Shown here in pieces: positions 1 through 8,928 of a stretch of DNA of 64,000 nucleotides. This stretch comes from Rhodocyclaceae bacterium (GTDB lineage: Bacteria > Pseudomonadota > Gammaproteobacteria > Burkholderiales > Rhodocyclaceae). Under the pieces are notes generated by a model. The model did no database searches. It saw nothing but the letters and a program-made list of their open reading frames with translations, and was not told the origin of the DNA. The translations under genes were made by a program, and so were the position numbers. The stretch spans positions 62,001 through 126,000 of the forward strand of contig JACDZI010000001.1 in assembly GCA_013426785.1 (NCBI GenBank), given 5' to 3'. How positions within the stretch are numbered: position 1 is the stretch's first letter; each line of letters opens with the position of its first letter.

Positions 1-1
1 C

Positions 2-1681
2 TTCATCCGCGACAAACACGCCAAGGGCCGCATGCCGTTCGAGTCGGCGAGGTTCTGCCTGGATTTTGCCGGGATCAAGCCCTCCGATGTCGATGCGGTG
101 GCGATTCCCTTTGCGCCGATCAGCCTGTTCGAGAAGGCCCGCTGGCACTATGCGAAGCGCTACTGGTATGCGCCGGATCGTGGCATCGACGCCATCTTCG
201 CCGGCAACCGCCGTTACCACCGTTATCGCAGGCGCATCGAAGAGTGCCTGAAGGGGCTCGGCTTCGATCTCGCCAAGACCGAGATCGTCCCGGTCGAGCA
301 TCACCTGACCCACGCTTCCAGCGCCTACCATTGCTCCGGCTTCCAGGAAAAGACCGCGATCCTCGGCATCGACGGCAAGGGCGAGTACGCCACCACTTTT
401 TTCGGTGTTGGCGAGAACGGCAAGATCACCAAGATCAAGGAGTTCTACGACCCGGATTCGCTTGGCGGCCTCTATGGCGCGATCACCGAATACCTCGGCT
501 TCGAGATGCTCGACGGCGAATACAAGGTCATGGGCATGGCGCCTTACGGCGACCCGACCCGTTACGACTTCTCGCGCCTGGCCAAATTCGAGAACGGCGA
601 ATTGATCGTCAACACCGACTACGCCAACGTGATCGGCCTGCGCCGCTACAAGGAAAAGGTAAAAGGGAGAAATAAGGGCTACTACTTCTCGCCCAAGCTG
701 ATTGAATGGCTCGGCCCGAAGCGCGAAGGCGACAGCGCCGACGATCCCTACGTTCACTACGCCGCGAGCATGCAGAAGCTGTTCGAGGATCTGTCTCTGC
801 AGATGATGGATTACTACCTCGGCGACATCCTGCGCGAGACTGGCAAGCTGGCTTTCGCTGGCGGCGGCGCGCTCAACGTCAAGCTTAACCAGAAGATCAT
901 CGCCCGGCCGGAGGTCAAGGAACTCTTCGTCCAGCCCGCCTCGGGCGATGCCGGCACCGCGATTGGTGCAGCGTCGTATGTTTCGGTACAGCGTTGCGTG
1001 CCGGTGGAGAAGATGGAGCACGTCTATCTCGGCCCGCGCTACACGAACGAGCAGGTGATCGCCGCCTGTGAAGCGCACCCCAACAAGCCGCAATGGCAAA
1101 AAGTCGGCGCTGGCGGGACGGCGTCGGTGCCCGAACTGATCGCGAAAATCCTCGCCGACGGCAATCCGGTGGCATGGTTTCAAGGCCGCATGGAGTTCGG
1201 CCCGCGCGCGCTCGGTGGCCGCTCCATCCTCGGCTGCCCAAGCGTCGCCGGCGTGGCCGACCGCATCAATGCCCAGATCAAGTTCCGCGAGCGCTGGCGG
1301 CCGTTCTGTCCGTCGATGCTCGATACCGTCGGACCGCAGATGCTGCAATCGGATCATCCGGCGCCCTTCATGACCTTCACTTTCGAGGTGGCCGACGAAT
1401 GGAAGGCGCGCGTGCCGGAAGTCGTGCATGAGGACGGCACCTCCCGTGCGCAGGTGCTGAAGCGCGACTACAACCCACGCTACTACGACCTGATGGTTGA
1501 GCTGGAAAAACTCACCGGCAACGGCGTGGTACTCAACACCTCGCTCAACCGGCGCGGGGAGCCGATGATCTGCTCGCCGACAGATGCGCTCAACATGTTC
1601 TTCGGATCAGATTTGGAATATCTGATCATGGAAGATGTGCTGGTAAGAAAATTACCCCAATGCTCCAGTCAGGCGCTCTGA
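2..1681 (+). CDS. Carbamoyltransferase, NodU/TobZ family (5' end outside window)
   Basis: Transfers a carbamoyl group from carbamoyl phosphate to a hydroxyl, probably on a surface sugar. The frame is open from base 2 and the first ATG (base 32) lies well inside the conserved N-terminal domain (RFIRDKHAKGRMPFESARFC region), so the true start is upstream of the window. Visible family motifs are HHLTHASSAY near base 300, GGGALNVKLNQ near 870, EFGPRALGGRSIL near 1195 and FRERWRPFCPS near 1285, covering both the N-terminal and the C-terminal carbamoyltransferase domains. An R24 copy (1099-1122) encodes KVGAGGTA between the two domains. The stop overlaps the next start (TGATG), so the two are translationally coupled. 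The sugar substrate is not predictable from sequence. Confidence 0.88.
   Translation, partial: FIRDKHAKGRMPFESARFCLDFAGIKPSDVDAVAIPFAPISLFEKARWHYAKRYWYAPDRGIDAIFAGNRRYHRYRRRIEECLKGLGFDLAKTEIVPVEHHLTHASSAYHCSGFQEKTAILGIDGKGEYATTFFGVGENGKITKIKEFYDPDSLGGLYGAITEYLGFEMLDGEYKVMGMAPYGDPTRYDFSRLAKFENGELIVNTDYANVIGLRRYKEKVKGRNKGYYFSPKLIEWLGPKREGDSADDPYVHYAASMQKLFEDLSLQMMDYYLGDILRETGKLAFAGGGALNVKLNQKIIARPEVKELFVQPASGDAGTAIGAASYVSVQRCVPVEKMEHVYLGPRYTNEQVIAACEAHPNKPQWQKVGAGGTASVPELIAKILADGNPVAWFQGRMEFGPRALGGRSILGCPSVAGVADRINAQIKFRERWRPFCPSMLDTVGPQMLQSDHPAPFMTFTFEVADEWKARVPEVVHEDGTSRAQVLKRDYNPRYYDLMVELEKLTGNGVVLNTSLNRRGEPMICSPTDALNMFFGSDLEYLIMEDVLVRKLPQCSSQAL
1099..1122 (+). repeat. R24 copy 1 (exact)
   Basis: Exact 24-bp match inside the carbamoyltransferase gene, read in sense as KVGAGGTA. 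It is one of the minority of copies read A-run first in the gene's direction. Confidence 0.9.
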
Positions 1682-2316
1682 TGGACAAGAAAATTCGCGG
1701 CTACTATCTGACTGACCGCGAGGAATTCGTCGAGTTCATCGGTCGTTTCATCGATGTAGATTCTTCGCTGGATATTGGCTGTGCTGGAGGCCGCCTCGGA
1801 GAAAGACTAGTCGCAACAGGAGTGGTCAAGGTTTGTGATGGGATCGAGCCCCACCCGGATGCTGCCCGGCTAGCCAAAGCTCAATTACGCCATGTCTGGG
1901 AAGGTACGCTGGAATCGACTTCCAGCGAGGTGCCGTGGACCAGCTACGACTTGGTCATCATGGCCGATGTATTGGAGCATCTCGTCGACCCATGGCAAAC
2001 CTTGCGATTTCTTCGAGAATCCACTTCATCAAATTGCAGGTTGGCATTGAGCGTTCCAAACATACGCCACTACAAAGTTTCATTTCCATTGCTTTTCAAG
2101 GGCGAGTTTCGCTATACCGACCAAGGAATAATGGACAGAACCCACCTTCATTTTTTCACACGGCAAAGCTTGGTGGAGATTTTGCAGGAGTGCGGATGGC
2201 ATATCCAAGCAATCGAAAGCAAAATGAAGGAACATTACCGCAAGGCGTTCATGCCCACCCGCTGGATTGAGCCTTTCGTGACCAAGCAGTATCTCTTGAT
2301 CGCTGAGAAGCGGTAA
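1681..2316 (+). CDS. Class I SAM-dependent methyltransferase
   Basis: A 211-residue methyltransferase. Motif I is SLDIGCAGGRLGE (about residues 31-44) and the acidic post-motif is DLVIMADVLEHL (about 91-102), the layout of Methyltransf_11/23 proteins. An EH pair after the ADVLEHL motif, as here, is common in glycan and quinone methyltransferases. The ATG at 1681 is chosen because it overlaps the upstream stop. It is likely co-transcribed with the carbamoyltransferase and the WbsX-type gene, so the inferred substrate is a surface glycan. Base composition is visibly richer in A+T from here to about 5.6 kb than in the rest of the window, as is common for exchanged O-antigen genes. Confidence 0.82.
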   Translation: MDKKIRGYYLTDREEFVEFIGRFIDVDSSLDIGCAGGRLGERLVATGVVKVCDGIEPHPDAARLAKAQLRHVWEGTLESTSSEVPWTSYDLVIMADVLEHLVDPWQTLRFLRESTSSNCRLALSVPNIRHYKVSFPLLFKGEFRYTDQGIMDRTHLHFFTRQSLVEILQECGWHIQAIESKMKEHYRKAFMPTRWIEPFVTKQYLLIAEKR

Positions 2317-2357
2317 CGTCGATTCTGGCAACCCCGGCCTACTTTGCGACCAAGCTC

Positions 2358-3479
2358 ATGAATACCTCCCAGAGCGAAGCTATAAAAGCCCGCGCCATTG
2401 CTTTTTACTTGCCACAATTCCATCCCATCCCAGAAAACGATGCATGGTGGGGACCGGGGTTTACCGAGTGGACAAATGTTGTTCGGGCAAAGCCCCTTTT
2501 CAAAGGACATGAGCAACCCGTTATTCCGGGGGAATTGGGATTCTACGATTTGCGTTTGCCCGAAACCCGCCTCGCACAGGCCGAACTGGCCTCATCCCAT
2601 GGCATCGAGGGGTTTTGTTACTGGCATTACTGGTTTGCGGGTAGGCGTATTCTTGAACGCCCATTTAATGAAGTTCTGGATACTGGCGAACCTGATTTCC
2701 CCTTCTGTTTGGGTTGGGCAAATCACTCCTGGAAAGAAAACTCCTGGACCGGTTTGCGGCACCGAGACTCCAAGCGCGTCCTGATTGGCCAGACTTACCC
2801 AGGCGTGGAGGATGATCGAGCGCATTTCGACTACTTGTTGAAAGCGTTCAAAGATCGCCGCTACATAACGGTCGATGGAAAACCGCTATTCGTCATTTTT
2901 CGGCCTGCCGACATTCCGGAAGCAAAAAATCGTTTCGATCTTTGGCGTCAGTGGGCAGTTGAGGCGGGGCTAAGTGGGCTTTACATTATCGGCATCAGTG
3001 CACTCGACATAGCCGATCCCCATGCGCTAGGCCTCGATGCCGTGATCTTGTCAATGCTCACCGCATCGAACGAAGACAACCCTCTTGTACGTAATTTTTC
3101 CAAGCTCGTCTGGAGACTTAGGAAACGCTTGTTTTCCGGGGGGCCTCGCATTGTCGAATATGCAGAAGCCATTCGGCATCTCGTCCCCCAGCTTGATCGA
3201 CATGATTACAAAACGTATCCATGTGCATTTCCCAACTGGGATAACACACCCAGAAAGGGACGAGGAGGGTTAGTGCTCGCCCATTCCACGCCAGAATTAT
3301 TTGAAGCACATGTTAATAATGCGCTGAAGCAACTTAAAGGCCGCCCACAGGAACATAGGCTATTGTTCATCAAATCCTGGAATGAATGGGCTGAGGGAAA
3401 TTACCTTGAACCCTGCGCAAAGTGGGGCAGGGGGTATCTCATGGCATTGCGCAAAGTCATTGTTGGTAATAATGGCTAA
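2358..3479 (+). CDS. WbsX-like glycan-processing protein (GH99-like)
   Basis: A 373-residue protein beginning with RAIAFYLPQFHPIPENDAWWG and containing GFTEWTNV, GFCYWHYWF and a C-terminal FIKSWNEWAEGNYLEP block. These are signature segments of the WbsX family (a glycoside-hydrolase-99-like fold found in O-antigen and capsule clusters). Whether members transfer or hydrolyse sugars is unsettled. No signal peptide is seen, so it is probably cytoplasmic. It lies 41 bp downstream of the methyltransferase and its end overlaps the next gene by 8 bp, consistent with one operon. A+T-rich composition suggests acquisition. Confidence 0.8.
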   Translation: MNTSQSEAIKARAIAFYLPQFHPIPENDAWWGPGFTEWTNVVRAKPLFKGHEQPVIPGELGFYDLRLPETRLAQAELASSHGIEGFCYWHYWFAGRRILERPFNEVLDTGEPDFPFCLGWANHSWKENSWTGLRHRDSKRVLIGQTYPGVEDDRAHFDYLLKAFKDRRYITVDGKPLFVIFRPADIPEAKNRFDLWRQWAVEAGLSGLYIIGISALDIADPHALGLDAVILSMLTASNEDNPLVRNFSKLVWRLRKRLFSGGPRIVEYAEAIRHLVPQLDRHDYKTYPCAFPNWDNTPRKGRGGLVLAHSTPELFEAHVNNALKQLKGRPQEHRLLFIKSWNEWAEGNYLEPCAKWGRGYLMALRKVIVGNNG

Positions 3480-4950
3480 CAACAATAAATTCATTGAGGT
3501 GGTTCGCAGTAGGCCAGCCAGTACGACATTTATTGTCAGCCTTGTGCTCTCAGTAATTGCGGTTGCGGCCAATCCTGTGCCTAATCGCGACGGGATGTTG
3601 TATGTCCAGGAAGCCCGGAACTTCATCGCAGACGGCCTGGCAGCCAATGCTGCATTCGACTGGTCGTTCTATCCGCTGTTGCTGGCTGGCGTCGGATATA
3701 TCTCTCGTCTTGATCCGGAGTTCGTGGCGTACGCCCTGAACGCGTTGCTCCTGGCCGGCACCTGTGCGCTCATGATCGACTTGACGCGCCGTCGCATGCC
3801 CGAGGCCGCTTGGATCGCCTGCCTCGTCGTGCTGGCAATGCCGGCCTACAACGGCTACCGTGATTTCATCATCCGGGAATTCGGCTACTGGTTCTTCTGT
3901 ACCCTATCATTCTGGCTGGCCATGCGCTGGGAAGAACTGGCCTATCGTTGGCGGGAAGCACTGCTTTGTCAGGTAGCACTATGCGCAGCGATATTGTTCC
4001 GACTAGAGGCGGCTGTTTTCTTCCTGGCCCTCTTGTTATGGCAGCTTTTTGCGGCTCCGCATGGAGAAAAGTTGCGGCGCTGCTTCAAGATCATCTGTCT
4101 GCCGTTTTTGGCTGGGGTAGGAGCTCTTGCCTTGCTGGTAGTTGGCAAACTGCCCATTCCTGGTCGAGTGCTGGCATATGCGAATGCAGCGGACCTGCTT
4201 GAAATGAAGGCGGGATTTCGCAAGGCCGCGGAGGGGTTGAGCGGTTATCTCCCTGTGTTTTCGCAAAACAGTGCCGGACTGATTCTGATGACGGGTCTGC
4301 TTGCGCTCATCCCGGTCAAGTTCATCAACATGCTCGGCATTTTCGCGCTGCCGCTGGGTTATGGTTTCGTGGCGTCCCCCAAGTCTGCCGTCCTGAAGCG
4401 CTGGCCGTTGTTGAACTGGGGATTTTGCCTTTATGTGCTTGTGCTGACTGCATTCATCAGCGTCAATCTGTTTGTCTCTGCGCGCTATGTCAGTACCCTG
4501 AACCTTCTTGCGGTACCACTGACGGTCGCCGGGTTTGTTCTCCTGATGTCACGCTTTCCAAAATTTACAAGACTTTTCGTGGTGATCGCGCTTGTGACGA
4601 TGGTGGCAAATGTCGCGTCCTTCTCTCCGGGAAAAACTTATATCAAGGATGCCGGACTTTGGCTGGCGAGAAATACAAAAGGGCCCGAGCGCGTTTATAT
4701 CGGCGACTATCGTGTCGCTTATTACGCAGGTTGGATTTACCAGCATGGAGTTTCATCGGCGTTCGATCACAAGGCTGTTGAACAGGCATTACGAGACGGC
4801 ACTGTCGATATTGCCGTGTTGCACGAATCAAACAAAGATTCCACCGTATCGGCGTGGATCGAGGTGAATCATTACATGATCCGCGAGAAATTTATTGGCC
4901 AGGGTGGCAGCAAGGTATTCGTTATTACTCGTCCGAGTATCCTTCAGTAG
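3472..4950 (+). CDS. GT-C type membrane glycosyltransferase (PMT/ArnT-like)
   Basis: A 492-residue protein with about ten hydrophobic helices. The first external loop after helix one reads NPVPNRDGMLYVQEARNF, the position and acidic character expected of the catalytic loop in polyprenol-phosphate-sugar-dependent GT-C enzymes. It would transfer a lipid-linked sugar on the periplasmic side. The ATG at 3472 is preferred over an in-frame ATG at 3382 because the longer form would run 100 bp inside the WbsX-type gene and starts without a hydrophobic segment. The C-terminal soluble part (about residues 380-490) is the usual periplasmic domain. The exact sugar and acceptor are unknown. Confidence 0.7.
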   Translation: MANNNKFIEVVRSRPASTTFIVSLVLSVIAVAANPVPNRDGMLYVQEARNFIADGLAANAAFDWSFYPLLLAGVGYISRLDPEFVAYALNALLLAGTCALMIDLTRRRMPEAAWIACLVVLAMPAYNGYRDFIIREFGYWFFCTLSFWLAMRWEELAYRWREALLCQVALCAAILFRLEAAVFFLALLLWQLFAAPHGEKLRRCFKIICLPFLAGVGALALLVVGKLPIPGRVLAYANAADLLEMKAGFRKAAEGLSGYLPVFSQNSAGLILMTGLLALIPVKFINMLGIFALPLGYGFVASPKSAVLKRWPLLNWGFCLYVLVLTAFISVNLFVSARYVSTLNLLAVPLTVAGFVLLMSRFPKFTRLFVVIALVTMVANVASFSPGKTYIKDAGLWLARNTKGPERVYIGDYRVAYYAGWIYQHGVSSAFDHKAVEQALRDGTVDIAVLHESNKDSTVSAWIEVNHYMIREKFIGQGGSKVFVITRPSILQ

Positions 4951-4956
4951 TCGGGG

Positions 4957-5571
4957 CTATCTGCTAATCATGGATTCGGCCTGGACCAGGAACCTCTCAA
5001 TGTCGTTACTCAACAGCAGCGGCATAAGCGTTTTGATCTGCTCGTCAGGCATGCTCCACCAAGCGACAGAAAGCAGGCGATCAATCTGATGAGGTTCAAA
5101 ACGCATACGCACAACACTGGCCGGATTCCCCGCAACAATGGCATAGGGTGGAACGTCACGCGTAACGACGGCACGCGCGCCAACAACTGCGCCGTCACCT
5201 ATGCGAACGCCAGACATGATCAGGGCCTCAGCGCCGATCCGTACATCATTGCCAATGACCACGTCACCTTTCGAATGTGGGTGGCCCGTAATACTCCCGG
5301 CTGCCTCTTTCCACAGAACAGAAAACGGAAAGGTTGTGACCCAGTCGACCCTGTGTTCACCACCAAGGAAAACTTTTACACCACTGGCGAAGGAACAAAA
5401 TGCACCAACGGTGAGTTTTTTGCCCTCCCCCCACTCGATTACTCTGAGGCCGCCATAGGTATGCGGCCCGATTGCGTACTGGGGATAGCGCTCCTGGAGC
5501 GTGATTTTCTTGCGGCCGAAGAGTTGCCTAATGCGTGTCGATATGCCAGCCATTTTCCGGATAACCGCCAT
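4957..5571 (-). CDS. Hexapeptide-repeat acyltransferase (CatB/Vat-like)
   Basis: A 204-residue left-handed beta-helix acetyltransferase. Hexapeptide repeats run from about residue 70 to 160 (VGAFCSFASGVKVFLGG, GDVVIGNDVRIGAEALIMSG, VRIGDGAVVGARAVVTRDV), followed by PPYAIVAGNPASVVRMRF, the typical closing motif of the xenobiotic/antibiotic-acetyltransferase group. In this setting an O-acetyl decoration of a glycan is likelier than drug resistance. Start ATG is 5571; a longer in-frame form exists but would lie antisense to the neighbouring gene. It converges on the GT-C gene 6 bp away and shares a CATG with the start of the divergent sulfatase gene. Confidence 0.82.
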   Translation of the reverse strand: MAVIRKMAGISTRIRQLFGRKKITLQERYPQYAIGPHTYGGLRVIEWGEGKKLTVGAFCSFASGVKVFLGGEHRVDWVTTFPFSVLWKEAAGSITGHPHSKGDVVIGNDVRIGAEALIMSGVRIGDGAVVGARAVVTRDVPPYAIVAGNPASVVRMRFEPHQIDRLLSVAWWSMPDEQIKTLMPLLLSNDIERFLVQAESMISR

Positions 5572-7486
5572 GAGTAACGGGAAGCTGAAAAGATACGCGG
5601 AATCCATGTTTTCTTGCCATCTCCCGACAAATATCGGGGCGTTCTTCACTTTCAGCTGGCTGCACATGCTGACGGTGACCTGGCCGTTCTATCGCTCGGG
5701 AAACCCTGAATTTGGCTTTGACCTCATTTCGGCGTTCCATCTGGCCGCATGGGGGACTTACAGCCTGGTTTATTTGCTGCCGGGCATCTTGCTTACGGTC
5801 GTAGCGGCTTGGGGTTTCCGGAAAGCGCCGGTTTTTCTGGCGTCTGTCGCCGTCATCAGCACCAGCCTGTGCATTCTGCTCATTCGCGCCGATAGCGTCA
5901 TCTACGATCTATACAACTTCCATTTCAACGGCTTCGTTCTGAATCTGCTGCTGACGCCGGGCGGGGTGGAATCGCTCGGTGGTGGAAGCGACACCTATTT
6001 CTCGATGGCCCTGATCGGCTTGGGACATACGCTGGTTCAGGCCGCTGGCTGGTTTGTCAGTCGCTGGCTGGTTACTACGGCCAACGTGAAGCTGCGCTGG
6101 GGCTGGGTGCTGGCGCTGGTGGCCTGCCTGATGCTCGGGGAGCGGCTGATGTACGGCATTGCCGACTTGCGCAATGAGGGACGCATCCTCGAAGCTATCA
6201 GGATCTACCCCTTCTATGGCAGGACCAAGATCCGCAGCCTGGCTGCCAAGTTCGGTATCCAGCCAGCCAAGCGCCAACAACAGTTGGCCGTGGATTCGTC
6301 GAAAGGGCGCCTGAACTACCCGGCTGGCCAAGTGACTTTTTCACCCATGCAAGCGCCCCCCAACATCATCATTCTGGTCGCCGAGTCGCTGCGCTGGGAT
6401 CGACTTTCCGAGCAGACGATGCCGAATACCTGGCAACTGGCGCAACAGGGGCTGCACTTCACCCGCCATTACTCCAGCGGCAACGGCACCCGGGAGGCGC
6501 TGTTCGGGCTTTTTTATGGACTGTACGGCTCGTACTGGTCGAGTTTCCTCTATGCGCAGAAAAGCCCCCTGCTGATGGATCGGCTGCAGGAACTCGGTTA
6601 TCAGTTCGACTTGCGCACCAGCGCCAAATTTACCTATCCGGAATTCGACCGGACGCTGTTTGCGAAGATTCCCGCCGACCAGTTGCATGAGAGCAAGGGT
6701 GACAAGACGCCATGGGAAATGGATCAGGAGAATACCGATGCGCTGATCGCTTTCCTGAAAAAGCGCGATCCCGCACGTCCTTTCATGAGTTTCTTTTTCC
6801 TCGAATCGACGCACGCCCGCTACACCTTTCCGGAATCCGCCGCCATCGCCAAACCTTATCTCGAGGATGTGAATTACGCCTCGATGAGCCGCGAATCGCT
6901 AACGCCCAAAATCGACCAGTTGCTCAACCGTTACACCAACTCGGCCCACTGGATAGACAAGCAACTGGGCAGGATTTTCGCAGCACTGGAGCAGCACGAT
7001 CTGTTCCGGAACACGATCGTCATCGTCGCCGGTGACCACGGCGAGGAGTTCATGGAAAAGGGCGCGTGGGGGCACAATTCGAGCTTTGTCGAAGAGCAAA
7101 TCCGTACCCCCATGGTCATGTGGATGCCGGGCAGTGGCCACCGAAAGATCGAAGAGACCACCAGCCATCTGGATATCAGTACCACCCTACTCCAGTCGCT
7201 TGGTGCACCCGCAGACACAGCGGCCTATTCCCTGGGCCGCAACCTGCTTGATTTGCAAAATCGGCGTTACATCGTCAGCAGCGACTGGCACAGCATCAGC
7301 GTGATCACCAAAGACATGAAATACCGGATTCCCTATACCAACCGCGGCGCGGATCAGTGGTCACCGACCGATCCCGACGACGTCCCCTTCCCGCCCGGGA
7401 CAGCATCCAAGATACTCGAAGCGAACAACCCCCTGATTCTCGAGGCCATCAGAAATTGCTCAAGATTCCTGTCGAGCGGCAAGTAA
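5570..7486 (+). CDS. Membrane sulfatase-family protein (DUF3413/YejM-like)
   Basis: A 638-residue protein: five predicted N-terminal membrane helices (about 15-190), a linker, then a periplasmic alkaline-phosphatase-fold sulfatase domain from about 265. Metal and active-site motifs are VAESLRWD, GNGTREALFGLFYG (Thr at the nucleophile position), FLESTHARY and VAGDHGEEF. This is the architecture of YejM/PbgA (DUF3413 plus sulfatase), which in enterobacteria controls LPS synthesis, and of phosphoethanolamine-type transferases. Regulation of LPS or envelope modification is the best inference given the neighbours. Start ATG 5570 is chosen because upstream in-frame sequence is antisense to the acetyltransferase. 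Confidence 0.82.
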   Translation: MSNGKLKRYAESMFSCHLPTNIGAFFTFSWLHMLTVTWPFYRSGNPEFGFDLISAFHLAAWGTYSLVYLLPGILLTVVAAWGFRKAPVFLASVAVISTSLCILLIRADSVIYDLYNFHFNGFVLNLLLTPGGVESLGGGSDTYFSMALIGLGHTLVQAAGWFVSRWLVTTANVKLRWGWVLALVACLMLGERLMYGIADLRNEGRILEAIRIYPFYGRTKIRSLAAKFGIQPAKRQQQLAVDSSKGRLNYPAGQVTFSPMQAPPNIIILVAESLRWDRLSEQTMPNTWQLAQQGLHFTRHYSSGNGTREALFGLFYGLYGSYWSSFLYAQKSPLLMDRLQELGYQFDLRTSAKFTYPEFDRTLFAKIPADQLHESKGDKTPWEMDQENTDALIAFLKKRDPARPFMSFFFLESTHARYTFPESAAIAKPYLEDVNYASMSRESLTPKIDQLLNRYTNSAHWIDKQLGRIFAALEQHDLFRNTIVIVAGDHGEEFMEKGAWGHNSSFVEEQIRTPMVMWMPGSGHRKIEETTSHLDISTTLLQSLGAPADTAAYSLGRNLLDLQNRRYIVSSDWHSISVITKDMKYRIPYTNRGADQWSPTDPDDVPFPPGTASKILEANNPLILEAIRNCSRFLSSGK

Positions 7487-8928
7487 GGCTGAGCGTCCTG
7501 CTGCTGACGGCACTAGCCGTCGCACTCTACGCCATCCGCCTGACCGGTCCGACCGATCTTGAGGCGGATGCGCAGCAGCGCGTCGTCGCCTATGTCATGG
7601 ATGCCCTGTGGCGCGGCAACTGGCTGGCACAAACCGAAGTACGCGGGTGGCTGATGTCGAAGCCGCCGCTACACACCTGGGTGGCTGCCGCATTCGGCGC
7701 GGTGGGTGGCATCAACCGCCTGACACTCACGCTGCCTTCGGCCTTGGCGGTGTTGGGCATGGCGCTGCTGGTTTATCACACAGGGCGTCGCCAGTTCGGT
7801 GATCTGGCTGGTTTCTGCGCCGGACTCGCGTGTATTCTGGCCCCAATGATGGCGCGACACATCGCTCTGGTACGTACCGATGCGTTGTTTGCCTTTGCCA
7901 TTACCTTCGCAGCGCTGGCGGCCTACCGAGCCTGGGAGCGCGGTGGTGGTTGGCTACCCTTCTGGCTGGCTGGCGCAGCCGCCACCTTGATCAAGGGGCC
8001 CATCGGCCCGATCCTCGCCGCCGCCGGCTTGCTGGCGTTCTTCTGGGAACGCCGCACCGCATCCGCCACTCCGCCACCCCAAGGCAAGCAATGGCCAGGC
8101 ATATTGCTGTTCCTCGCGCTGACGCTCGGCTGGCTGGCGCTGGCCGTCCAAGCCTTTGGCTACCCCCTGATCGACAAGCTATTTTTCGATGAACTGTTCG
8201 GCCAGGTCACCGGCATGCGCAAGGACATTACGCCGGGCGAGAATCTCTACAAACCATTCTTCTTTTTTGCGCTGCGTTTCCTGCCATTCAGCCTCTTTGC
8301 GCTGTATGGCCTGTGGCGAACTGTCAGACATCCGGCTGGCGATGCCGCCGAGCGACGCTTCGAACGTTTTCTGTTCGTCTGGATCGCTGTCGGGCTATTG
8401 CTGTTTTCGCTCGGCGCCCACTTCCGGGCCGATCTTCTCGTCCCTCTGTGGCCGGCGGCAGCCCTGCTGGCGGGCCGGGAGATGGCACGCCTGGCCAATT
8501 GGCGAGGCAGGCGCACCTTCGTTGCAGTAATGGCAGTTGTAGCTATCGCACTGCTGGGGCTGGTTTATTGGGGCTATCACCCCAAGGCAATGAAAAGCAA
8601 GGAGATTCGCTATTGCGTCGAGGCCGACCGTGCCGGTCGCGAACTCGCCTCCAGTGATATCGATCCGCAACGGGTCTGGCATCTCGATACACCCGTGGCG
8701 GTGCAGATGCATCTTGGCGTTTATCGTCCGTGGATCAAAGAAGAAGAAGCATTGAGGCTCTTCGCTGGTACTGAACCTGTTTTCTTGGCAGTATCCTCGC
8801 CTGAAGGTTATCCAGCCCTTTTCGGTGCCGCCGCTTCGCCCTTACAAGAAATATTCCGCTGGCCGACAGCCGACCTTAGCCAAAAACCATTACTCCGGGT
8901 TTTCTCCAATGAAAACCAACAATATTAA
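7456..8928 (+). CDS. PMT/ArnT-family glycosyltransferase (GT39-like)
   Basis: About 490 residues with multiple membrane helices. After the first helix comes TGPTDLEADAQQRVVAYVMDAL, then WLMSKPPLHTWVAAAFG; the KPPL-W motif after an acidic loop is typical of ArnT/PMT_2 enzymes, which use undecaprenyl-phosphate sugars on the outer face of the inner membrane. The reading frame extends upstream to an ATG at 7357, but that would place 130 bp inside the sulfatase gene; TTG 7456 with a GAGG at 7442 gives a compact protein beginning just before helix one, though the start is uncertain. It overlaps msbA by 20 bp, suggesting a shared transcript with the lipid A/core exporter. Confidence 0.75.
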   Translation: MLKIPVERQVRLSVLLLTALAVALYAIRLTGPTDLEADAQQRVVAYVMDALWRGNWLAQTEVRGWLMSKPPLHTWVAAAFGAVGGINRLTLTLPSALAVLGMALLVYHTGRRQFGDLAGFCAGLACILAPMMARHIALVRTDALFAFAITFAALAAYRAWERGGGWLPFWLAGAAATLIKGPIGPILAAAGLLAFFWERRTASATPPPQGKQWPGILLFLALTLGWLALAVQAFGYPLIDKLFFDELFGQVTGMRKDITPGENLYKPFFFFALRFLPFSLFALYGLWRTVRHPAGDAAERRFERFLFVWIAVGLLLFSLGAHFRADLLVPLWPAAALLAGREMARLANWRGRRTFVAVMAVVAIALLGLVYWGYHPKAMKSKEIRYCVEADRAGRELASSDIDPQRVWHLDTPVAVQMHLGVYRPWIKEEEALRLFAGTEPVFLAVSSPEGYPALFGAAASPLQEIFRWPTADLSQKPLLRVFSNENQQY

